This document shows positions 7,721-12,797 of a stretch of DNA of 12,797 nt, piece by piece. The notes beneath the pieces were generated by a model. It saw nothing but the letters and a program-made list of their open reading frames with translations. It did not search any database and was not told the origin of the DNA. How positions within the stretch are numbered: the stretch's first letter is position 1; each line of letters starts with the position of its first letter. The translations under genes were made by a program, and so were the position numbers. The DNA comes from Ilumatobacter sp. (GTDB lineage: Bacteria > Actinomycetota > Acidimicrobiia > Acidimicrobiales > Ilumatobacteraceae), in NCBI GenBank assembly GCA_029263275.1, contig JAJCXU010000022.1:1-12797 (forward strand), in the 5' to 3' direction.

Positions 7721-9031
7721 TCACGATGCACTGCGGGTGAGTTGGACATCGAGCCGCGTGTACCCGTGCACGAACGACGACGCAGTCCATTCCGGCTCGC
7801 TCTCCACTTCGATGCGTTCGAATCGCTCGTGGATTTCCTCCCAGAGGATCCGGAGCTGGAGCTCGGCAAGGCGACTGCCGACGCAATAGTGAATGCCGGT
7901 CCCGAACGACAGGTGCCGAAAGGCGTTCTCGCGAGAGATGTCGATGGCGTCGCCGTTGGCGAAGATCGATTCGTCTCGGTTTCCGGAGATGTACCACATC
8001 AGGATCTGGTCGTTCTTGCGGATCTGCTTGCCGCCGATCTCGCAGTCCTCGTTGGCGGTGCGCCGCATGTACGACAACGGTGTCTGCCAACGGATGATCT
8101 CGGGTGCCATCGACGCGATCAGCGATGGGTCTGCGTTCAGCCGGTCGTACTGCTCGGGGTACTTGTTCAGTCCGTAGACGCTCCCGGTCATCGCGTTGCG
8201 TGTGGTGTCGTTGCCTCCGATGATGAGCAGCAGAATGGTCCCGAGCAAGTCGAATGCCGACAGGTGTTTGGTGTCTTCGCCGTGCACCAACATCGACACC
8301 AGGTCGTCGCCCGGGTCGGCTCGACGCTGGTCAAACAGGCGGCTGAAGTACTCGCCGCACTCCATCAGCTCGGCGATCTTCTGCTCACCGGATTCGATGA
8401 CGCCGCCCGGTTCGGGAACGGCGAACACGATGTCTGACCAGCGCGTGAGTTTGCGACGATCCTCGATCGGAAATCCCAACAGCGTCGCCAGCATCAGCGT
8501 GGTGAGCTCGACCGATACCGTGTCCACCCAGTCGAACGTCTCGCTTTCGGGGAGCGCGTCCAGCACCGCCGCGGTCCGCTCGCGGATGATCGGCTCCATC
8601 TCACGCAGGTTGGGCGGAGACGACACCGGCTTGACGGTCCGTCGTTGCTCGGTGTGCGTTGGCGGGTCCATCGAGATGAACGAGCTCTGCATCAACGACA
8701 TCCCTTTCCACTTCGCCCCGACCGGAGGGCCGAGCACGAAGCCGCTCGCCGACGAAAACCGCTTCCAATCGCTGTTCACGTTCCGGATGTCGTCGTACTT
8801 CGTCAACGACCAGTAGCGACCGGATGACTCCAGCTCGTTGAAGTGCACCGGGTCTTCAGCGCGGAGCCGGGAGAAGTGACTCTGCCATCGGTTCTCGCGA
8901 AACAGGTGCGGGTTCAGCGGATTGATGTCCTCGAGCGCGAGATCAGAAGCCTCGGGCACATCGGTTGCGTCTTCCATCTGCTCGCGCTCGGGAAGCCTCC
9001 ACACTTGCTGGTCGCTCACTGTCGCGACCAT
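7721..9031 (-). CDS. Cytochrome P450 monooxygenase (bacterial class I type)
   Basis: This is a soluble bacterial P450 of up to 436 residues, which as a family inserts oxygen into C-H bonds using electrons from a ferredoxin and reductase, neither of which is in this window. The I-helix oxygen-activation motif is GGNDTT (272-277), the K-helix ExxR is EIIR (311-314), and the haem loop is FGTGIHYCVG with thiolate ligand C383. Length is normal for soluble P450s. The ATG at 9031 overlaps the preceding small ORF by 16 nt. A GTG at 9019 would instead give the exact 4-nt GTGA overlap seen repeatedly in the other operon and a 432-residue protein; neither has a good ribosome site. It is the last gene of its unit. 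The N-terminal style (NPHLFRENRW, DPVHF) recalls P450s acting on terpenes, steroids or alkyl chains, but the substrate cannot be assigned. Confidence 0.93.
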   Translation of the reverse strand: MVATVSDQQVWRLPEREQMEDATDVPEASDLALEDINPLNPHLFRENRWQSHFSRLRAEDPVHFNELESSGRYWSLTKYDDIRNVNSDWKRFSSASGFVLGPPVGAKWKGMSLMQSSFISMDPPTHTEQRRTVKPVSSPPNLREMEPIIRERTAAVLDALPESETFDWVDTVSVELTTLMLATLLGFPIEDRRKLTRWSDIVFAVPEPGGVIESGEQKIAELMECGEYFSRLFDQRRADPGDDLVSMLVHGEDTKHLSAFDLLGTILLLIIGGNDTTRNAMTGSVYGLNKYPEQYDRLNADPSLIASMAPEIIRWQTPLSYMRRTANEDCEIGGKQIRKNDQILMWYISGNRDESIFANGDAIDISRENAFRHLSFGTGIHYCVGSRLAELQLRILWEEIHERFERIEVESEPEWTASSFVHGYTRLDVQLTRSAS

Positions 9032-9159
9032 TCACGCGCGGCGATGACCTCATCGGCATCCGGGTCGCGCCCGTCGGGAAGCTGCACGGTCACGTCGTGC
9101 AATCTGCCGGTGTACGCAAAGGGCGCCGGGCGCCCGACGGTCCCCTTGAAATCAGTCAT
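9016..9159 (-). pseudogene. 47-codon ORF, probable internally deleted arylsulfatase relic
   Basis: The ATG at 9159 has an AAAGAG ribosome-like site nine bases upstream and gives 47 residues. A longer version from 9201 would overlap the MBL gene. Residues 2-10 (TDFKGTVGR) look like the extreme N-terminus of the large actinobacterial/proteobacterial arylsulfatases, which commonly open with an FxGxIGRT-like sequence. Residues 13-47 (PFAYTGRLHDVTVQL onward, ending in REWSRQ) look like the extreme C-terminus of the same family. The formylglycine core motif C/S-x-P-x-R and all metal ligands are absent. The simplest reading is an in-frame deletion of about 700 codons that left both ends joined. It lies between the MBL and P450 genes and keeps operon-like spacing. 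The alternative is a genuine small protein of unknown function. The match is from memory of the family and was not searched. Confidence 0.5.
9121..9135. repeat. Perfect GC palindrome at the relic junction
   Basis: GGGCGCC and GGCGCCC flank a single central G, giving seven paired bases per arm. It covers codons 9-13 of the small ORF, exactly where the N-terminal-like and C-terminal-like parts of the putative arylsulfatase relic meet. Confidence 0.7.
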
Positions 9160-9184
9160 GTGAAGTCTCTTTCGGGTGTTTGTC

Positions 9185-10018
9185 TCAGGTGTTGGGTTCA
9201 ACAGTGATGGTGGTCAGGTCGTCGCCGATGACGACTTCGCCATCGAAGTGCGCAGTGGCCCGAGCGATCCATTCCGGATATTGATCAGGCGTGGGGGCAG
9301 GAACCATGTGGGTCAGCGCGAGCCGTTTAGCTCCCACTCGGGCGGCGGTCTGTGCCGCCTCGACGACTCCCGAGTGGTACTCAAGGATGTCCTGAGCCAT
9401 TTCGCCAGGGAGCAGCTCGACGATGTCGCGACGCAGCACGGTCTGCACGTACACGTCGGCACCGGCGGCAAGCTGATCGACGCCGTCACACGGGGTCGTG
9501 TCTCCAACCAGTGCGGCGGCGGCTCCCTCGTGTTCGAGGCGGAACCCGATGGTCGGGCGAACCGGCGCGTGCATCGTCGCTGCGGTTGTGATGTTCACGT
9601 CGCCGATGCTGAACACATCGCCGGGCTCGAGCTCGGTGACCTCGACCTGCGGGCCCTTCACCAGTGGGTCGTGATGCTCAACGCGGTAGCCGATGTCATC
9701 TTCCAGTGCGTGGAGTTGACGCTCGACGAACCGCGCTGTGCCGACCGGACCGTAGATCTGCAGGGTTGTGTTCTCGCGGGTTCGGATCCAGTGCGTGGTG
9801 ATCACGTCGTTGAGCGCGCAGATGTGATCGCTGTGCAAGTGGGTGATCAAAACACCGGCCAGTAGGGCCGGATCCGATCCTGCACCCGCCATCCGCATCA
9901 CGACACCTCGACCGGCGTCGACGAGGATGTGCGTGTCACCCGCCTTCACGAGCGTCGAGGGGCCAGCGCGGTCAGGGTCGGGCAGCGGCGATCCCGTTCC
10001 GGTCAAGACGATGTCCAT
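9185..10018 (-). CDS. MBL-fold metallohydrolase (RNase Z/AtsA-like group)
   Basis: This 277-residue protein is a metallo-beta-lactamase-fold hydrolase with two metal sites. The signature THLHSDH is at residues 59-65 (H60, H62, D64, H65). Other likely ligands are H150 (MHAP), D173 (GDT) and H237 (LTHMVP). EYHSGVVEAA (H215) matches the HxxxxEA helix of the RNase Z-like branch. The tRNA-binding exosite arm of true RNase Z is not evident, so a small-molecule ester, sulfate ester or lactone hydrolase is more likely; the MBL arylsulfatases (AtsA-like) fall in this branch. The start has TCCTTT on the + strand (AAAGGA on its own strand) 12 nt upstream. It leads a unit with the small ORF (25-nt gap) and P450. 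The shared regulatory element lies about 70 nt before the start. Confidence 0.88.
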   Translation of the reverse strand: MDIVLTGTGSPLPDPDRAGPSTLVKAGDTHILVDAGRGVVMRMAGAGSDPALLAGVLITHLHSDHICALNDVITTHWIRTRENTTLQIYGPVGTARFVERQLHALEDDIGYRVEHHDPLVKGPQVEVTELEPGDVFSIGDVNITTAATMHAPVRPTIGFRLEHEGAAAALVGDTTPCDGVDQLAAGADVYVQTVLRRDIVELLPGEMAQDILEYHSGVVEAAQTAARVGAKRLALTHMVPAPTPDQYPEWIARATAHFDGEVVIGDDLTTITVEPNT

Positions 10019-10070
10019 CAGATCCGTTGGTCCTTTCGTCGACGTGGGGCCCTACTCCCCGAGGCCATGA

Positions 10071-10107
10071 CTTGATCTAACAACGTATTTTTATAGGGTG
10101 CGAAATT
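10071..10107 (-). promoter_or_regulatory. Regulatory element upstream of the MBL-fold gene, shared with the dioxygenase promoter
   Basis: The 21 bp at 10087-10107 match 16 of 21 positions of the site at 12580-12600. On the - strand the shared core is AATTTCG, then CTAT, then AAA. Eight bases further downstream both carry AGAT(T)CAAG (here 10071-10078). The region is AT-rich against a GC-rich background, and CTATAAAAAT could hold a -10 hexamer. It begins 69 nt before the MBL start codon. It could be an operator, a promoter core, or both; the palindrome is weaker here than in the other copy. Confidence 0.5.
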
Positions 10108-10172
10108 ACTTAGAGTGGGTGGATCCAAGTCGCGGCGGGTGCTTGATGCCGCCCCCGATGAAGACCTGGCGC

Positions 10173-10613
10173 TCATGCGTCGTCCCTGGTGAACGCGAGG
10201 ATCGCCTCGCGCGAGGCGATGCGCCAACCGCGCTCCGTGCGGACGAACTCGTCGCGGTACTCGCCGACCATCGTGGGTCCACTCATTCCCACCGGTCCCT
10301 CGTGATCGGGGACGCTCTCGCGGCGGTACAGGCTGAGATAGACCACGCCGGTGGCCCGGTCCTCGTCGATCACGTCGCACACGAACGTCGAGCACACATG
10401 GCGCGAACGGAGATCGCGACGCGCCTGCCGATGGTTCATCACCGCACTGAGTTCGTCTCGACCCACCATCCGAGTGCCAGGGCTCGCCCAGACACCATCG
10501 TCGGTGAAGAGCTCAGGCACCCGGCCGGCTTCGCCGCCGTCGATGAGATGGCAGTAGCGCATCACGAGCCGCTCGCACTCGTGCTCGATCATCATCCGCT
10601 GGTTGTCATCCAT
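10173..10613 (-). CDS. SnoaL-like / NTF2-fold protein
   Basis: This 146-residue protein has the length and layout of the SnoaL-like alpha+beta barrel (NTF2 superfamily). An N-terminal helix containing RYCHLIDGGEAGRVPELF leads into FTDDGVW (residues about 36-42). Later come strands around STFVCDVIDEDRATGVVYLSLYRR and the final strand GWRIASREAILAF. The family includes polyketide cyclases, ketosteroid isomerases, dehydratases and dioxygenase small subunits, so the reaction is not assignable. The start has a strong GAGGAG eight bases upstream. It follows the GST-fold gene after 21 nt and is probably co-transcribed with it and the dioxygenase. About 150 nt separate it from the MBL start, and no convincing terminator lies between. 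In a catabolic cluster it may act on a P450- or dioxygenase-derived ring product (inference). Confidence 0.85.
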   Translation of the reverse strand: MDDNQRMMIEHECERLVMRYCHLIDGGEAGRVPELFTDDGVWASPGTRMVGRDELSAVMNHRQARRDLRSRHVCSTFVCDVIDEDRATGVVYLSLYRRESVPDHEGPVGMSGPTMVGEYRDEFVRTERGWRIASREAILAFTRDDA

Positions 10614-10634
10614 GATGCATGCTCCTCGTCCCGT

Positions 10635-11675
10635 TCAGATGGCCTTGGTGCGGACGAGCACCTCACAGCCGGTGCCCGCCAGTACCGCGTCGACCCGATC
10701 TCGATCGACGGCCGCCAGAGCCGCGTAGGCGTCGCGGATCCACTGAACGCACTTTCCCTGATACCCGAACGCACCTTGCCGGAAGGTGACGCCATCGATC
10801 TCACAGACCACCTGTTCAGCGCCGTTCGCGAGCGCCTCGGCATTCGCGATCATGAAAGGCACATACGTCCGTCCCGCCTCCGCCAAGAGGGCTCGCGTCG
10901 TGTCGGCGATCACATCGGCCGTGTCCCATCCCACCGCTTCGTCCTCGATCCGCCACCAGGACAGGTCGTCCATCCACTCCACCCACATGAGAGCGCGAGG
11001 TGCCCGGTCGAGAGCCACGGCCGTCGGCGTCGGATCCCACCACAGCATCGGCAGGAGTTGACCGAAGACAGCGAAGTCGCTGCGCCCAGGGCGGTCACCG
11101 AAGAAGAAGGTCCGTTGGGCGAGGTGGTCTTGCAGCAGGTCGAGCACCCGCTCGTACGACGCTTCGATCACCGGGGCATTGTTGTCGGACGAGCCGATCA
11201 TCCCGCGGCGGGAGACCTGGCGGCCGACGAACATCTCGTGCGCCTTCGCCGCGAGCTCGTCGGGGAGCTGAAGGTCACGATCGAGCGGCAAGATGCGACC
11301 CGACTTCTGCGCGTCGACATCATTGGCCCAACGCCAGTGATACATCATCTTCGACACCCACTCGTCGCCGAAGTCCTCCAAGAGGAAGTCCAGAAACGCC
11401 GTCGCCGGGTCGACCGGCACCACGCTGCGACCGCTGAACGCCTCCTCGAGCACCGAAATCTCTGGCGACGAATCCACCATCACGTCGCTGTACGCACCGT
11501 CGGCGTCACGCCACGCCAGGATCGGGACGAGCCGTACCGGCGGGTCGGGAAGGTCGTCCCACCGAGACCCACGGATGACCCATTCGTGCGCGATTCGGCG
11601 ATAACGCAGCACGGCGCGCATCTTGCGGCTGTACGGCGAGCTGTGGGTCCCGCAGAGGACGAGTGTGTCAGTCAT
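10635..11675 (-). CDS. GST-fold protein with a long C-terminal extension
   Basis: This 346-residue protein has an N-terminal thioredoxin-like domain, TLVLCGTHSSPYSRKMRAVL (4-23), with PILAW and the DSSPEIS segment (68-74) expected near the thiol-binding site. An all-helical domain follows, carrying GDRPGRSDFAVFGQL (193-207), the conserved GST C-domain capping motif. About 100 further residues (about 250-346) go beyond a usual 200-230-residue GST. GST-fold enzymes conjugate, isomerise, dehalogenate or cleave ethers with a thiol cofactor. The start at 11675 has GAGG five bases upstream. The frame is open to 11837, but the extra N-terminal residues are low-complexity Ser/Arg-rich and antisense to the dioxygenase end. 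The gap to the dioxygenase gene is 52 nt. Most actinobacteria use mycothiol, so the cofactor is uncertain. Confidence 0.82.
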   Translation of the reverse strand: MTDTLVLCGTHSSPYSRKMRAVLRYRRIAHEWVIRGSRWDDLPDPPVRLVPILAWRDADGAYSDVMVDSSPEISVLEEAFSGRSVVPVDPATAFLDFLLEDFGDEWVSKMMYHWRWANDVDAQKSGRILPLDRDLQLPDELAAKAHEMFVGRQVSRRGMIGSSDNNAPVIEASYERVLDLLQDHLAQRTFFFGDRPGRSDFAVFGQLLPMLWWDPTPTAVALDRAPRALMWVEWMDDLSWWRIEDEAVGWDTADVIADTTRALLAEAGRTYVPFMIANAEALANGAEQVVCEIDGVTFRQGAFGYQGKCVQWIRDAYAALAAVDRDRVDAVLAGTGCEVLVRTKAI

Positions 11676-11727
11676 CGAAGCCTCAGCAGCTCGCAATCTC
11701 CGCAACGGGCGATGGTCGGACACGATG

Positions 11728-12501
11728 TCAGACCGGGACGCCGCCGGCGACGACGGCGCGCAGCAAGGACCGCCGCTCCGAGTAGTCCCGGATCGGATAG
11801 TGCATGACGGAGCGGTTGTCCCAGATGACGAGGTCACCGACTTCCCACTGGTGCCGGTAGGTGAACTCTGGACGCGTGCCGTGCTGCACGGCGCGCAGGA
11901 TCACGTCGCGGCTGGCAGCCTCGTCGAGCCCTTCGATCTCGGTGGTGAAGGCCGGGTTCACGAACAGCGCCTTTCGGCCCGTCTCGTCGTGGGTCCGAAC
12001 AGCCGGCTGCAAGGTGACCGGCATGTTGGGCCCGAAGTTCTTGCCGGAGTTCCACGCCTTCGCCCCGTCGAGCTGCGAGCGCAGGTCCTCGGGGAGCGTC
12101 TCGTAGGCCACGTGCTGGTTGGCGAACCCCGTTCCGCCGCCCTCGAACGGCAAGACGTGAGCCTGGAGCATTGTGATGATCGGCGGTGTCTCGTGCCAGG
12201 TCATGTCGGAGTGCCATTGGCCGAGCCGGCTTTCGTCGTTGCCCTCCGAGAAGATCAGCTGCACGAACGGCGTCTGCTCGACTCGGGAGGCCGGATGCTC
12301 CAGCAGCTCACCCCACGATCGAGCGAACCGCTCGAGTTCTTGGGCCTCGAGAATCTCGCCCGGGAGGACGAGCACGTGGTACTCGTGCAGGAGCGGCACG
12401 AGCCGCTCACGAACCTCGTCGGGTTGCATCGTGCGCAGGTCGAGCCCCTCGACGCGAGCGCCAAGCTTCGGGCCTGCCTTCGTGACGGTCAATGCACTCA
12501 T
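11728..12501 (-). CDS. TauD/TfdA-family Fe(II)/2-oxoglutarate dioxygenase
   Basis: This 257-residue enzyme couples 2-oxoglutarate decarboxylation to hydroxylation of a substrate; the family includes taurine, alkylsulfate (AtsK) and phenoxyacetate (TfdA) dioxygenases. The iron-binding triad is H97 and D99 in GQWHSDMTW, and H234 in SVMHYP. R244 and R248 in ERRSLLRAVV are likely to bind 2-oxoglutarate and the substrate acid group. The N-terminal GARVEGLDL (14-22) is also typical. The ATG at 12501 is chosen because AAGGAG lies nine bases upstream; the frame is open to 12753, but that extension would run through the AT-rich promoter and the divergent gene. It is the first gene of the unit with the GST-fold and SnoaL-like genes. 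The substrate is not determined, although an organosulfate or aryloxy acid would fit the family. Confidence 0.92.
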   Translation of the reverse strand: MSALTVTKAGPKLGARVEGLDLRTMQPDEVRERLVPLLHEYHVLVLPGEILEAQELERFARSWGELLEHPASRVEQTPFVQLIFSEGNDESRLGQWHSDMTWHETPPIITMLQAHVLPFEGGGTGFANQHVAYETLPEDLRSQLDGAKAWNSGKNFGPNMPVTLQPAVRTHDETGRKALFVNPAFTTEIEGLDEAASRDVILRAVQHGTRPEFTYRHQWEVGDLVIWDNRSVMHYPIRDYSERRSLLRAVVAGGVPV

Positions 12502-12520
12502 CGGGTTGTTCTCCTTCGCT

Positions 12521-12543
12521 GACCCGGTCGGGCCTGTCGGGTC
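12521..12543 (-). repeat. Inverted repeat in the dioxygenase leader
   Basis: GACCCG and CGGGTC form a perfect 6-bp inverted repeat with an 11-nt spacer, four bases from the AAGGAG ribosome site. The spacer side also carries GTCGGG twice with a 9-nt period. It may be a leader hairpin affecting translation, a second operator, or chance in GC-rich DNA. Confidence 0.4.
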
Positions 12544-12562
12544 ACTGCCATGACCACTGCAT

Positions 12563-12600
12563 CTTGAATCTGTCGAATTAATTTCATAGTATACGAAATT
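12563..12600. promoter_or_regulatory. Divergent promoter/operator between the dioxygenase and MBL genes
   Basis: An AT-rich island holds the 21-bp imperfect palindrome at 12580-12600, with arms AATTTC and GAAATT around ATAGTATAC. It resembles a TetR-type operator in size. Its partner is at 10087-10107, and both have AGAT(T)CAAG at the same 8-base spacing (here 12563-12571). For the + strand gene, TTGAAT (12564-12569) and TAGTAT (12587-12592) are spaced 17 nt apart. For the - strand gene, TATACT lies within the palindrome. A repressor bound here could block both directions. No regulator gene lies in the window. Confidence 0.55.
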
Positions 12601-12628
12601 ATTATGCTGACAAGCCAGAGCGAAGTAA

Positions 12629-12797
12629 ATGACTGAAGCAACCCCCCAAACCACACCCCAAGCAACACCGGTGACGCCCGGTGTCTGGGTGCTGCCTTCG
12701 CAGGGCAACGGGTTCGCCGTCGACACGCCCGACGGCGTAGTGGTGGTCGACACCGGGCCCGGCGGGCGCAGAACCGACGAGATGATCGCTGCGCTGC
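12629..12797 (+). CDS. MBL-fold metallohydrolase, N-terminal fragment cut by the window end
   Basis: The ATG at 12629 opens 56 codons that run off the right edge. After a Thr/Pro/Gln-rich leader (2-17), PGVWVLPSQGNGFAVDTP (17-34) and VVVVDTGPGG (37-46) form the first two beta hairpins of a metallo-beta-lactamase fold, including the DTG turn. The metal-binding HxHxDH would lie further downstream and is not in the window. The leader of SdsA1-like alkylsulfatases and many MBL hydrolases has this pattern, but the subfamily is undecided. It is divergent from the dioxygenase and shares its 127-nt promoter region. The ribosome site is weak (AGAGCGAAG). An ATG at 12604 is out of frame and stops after ten codons. 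Confidence 0.78.
   Translation, partial: MTEATPQTTPQATPVTPGVWVLPSQGNGFAVDTPDGVVVVDTGPGGRRTDEMIAAL

Noticed and set aside
7401..8090. 229-codon - strand frame ending in a TGIEPAFSAWEADVLPLNYI-like sequence
   Set aside because: That ending is the well-known translation of the reverse complement of tRNA-Gly and its flank, a common false gene. The rest overlaps the end of the P450 out of frame.
7229..8437. 402-codon open frame on the + strand
   Set aside because: It runs through the tRNA gene and its terminator and then antisense to the P450, so it cannot be a normal coding region.
9176..9865. 229-codon open frame on the + strand
   Set aside because: It is antisense to the MBL-fold gene, whose metal ligands are all present on the - strand.
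10134..10153. GGCGG/CCGCC inverted repeat as a terminator after the SnoaL-like gene
   Set aside because: The stem is only five base pairs, the loop is ten bases and no T-run follows on the - strand, so read-through into the MBL unit cannot be excluded.
10098..11807. 569-codon open frame on the + strand
   Set aside because: It lies antisense to the GST-fold and SnoaL-like genes, has no domain pattern, and is rich in His/Arg/Asp as expected for an antisense frame in GC-rich DNA. The opposite strand has clear motifs and ribosome sites.
12502..12753. N-terminal extension of the dioxygenase frame
   Set aside because: It would pass through the ribosome site, the AT-rich promoter and the divergent MBL gene. 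The ATG at 12501 has an ideal AAGGAG and matches the family start.
1..12797. CRISPR arrays, insertion sequences, toxin-antitoxin pairs and phage genes
   Set aside because: I found no regularly spaced repeats, transposase or integrase motifs, paired small ORFs of toxin type or phage structural genes.

Overview
This is a high-GC window that reads like an actinobacterial chromosome. Dense gene packing, 4-nt stop/start overlaps and the protein styles suggest Acidimicrobiia such as the Ilumatobacter group, but that placement is inference; no marker gene fixes the taxonomy. Two functional blocks lie either side of a tRNA gene. No stretch longer than about 205 nt lacks a gene.

Block 1 (1-6000, + strand) is a tight exopolysaccharide or cell-surface glycan operon. 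In order it holds a 5'-truncated GT2 glycosyltransferase, a NodB-type polysaccharide deacetylase, a secreted GH16 lipoprotein glycosidase, a FemAB/GNAT-like acyltransferase and a Wzx-like flippase fused to an aminoglycoside-phosphotransferase-type kinase. All four junctions are 4-nt overlaps (ATGA three times, GTGA once), so the genes are probably translationally coupled. Together they could add sugars, de-N-acetylate, N-acylate, export and trim one polymer. After a 202-nt gap comes a lipoprotein alpha/beta-hydrolase (6203-7216).

In the middle is tRNA-Gly(CCC) (7419-7492) with an encoded CCA and an immediate intrinsic terminator. The 195 nt after it hold no gene I can support, only a short tandem repeat.

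Block 2 (7721-12797) is an oxidative catabolic or detoxification cluster, mostly on the - strand. Read in the direction of transcription, one unit is a TauD/TfdA 2-oxoglutarate dioxygenase, a GST-fold protein and a SnoaL-like protein. A second unit is an MBL-fold hydrolase, a 47-codon ORF that looks like the two ends of an arylsulfatase joined together, and a cytochrome P450. Divergent from the dioxygenase, a second MBL-fold gene starts on the + strand and runs off the right edge. The two - strand units carry a matching 21-bp element, plus a second short match at identical spacing, about 70-80 nt before their first start codons. That suggests one regulon under a regulator outside the window. 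The substrate cannot be read from sequence; several families here have sulfate-ester-acting members, so an organosulfate is one hypothesis.

The observations most worth a second look are the flippase-kinase fusion, the arylsulfatase relic with a perfect palindrome at its junction, and the shared regulatory element.
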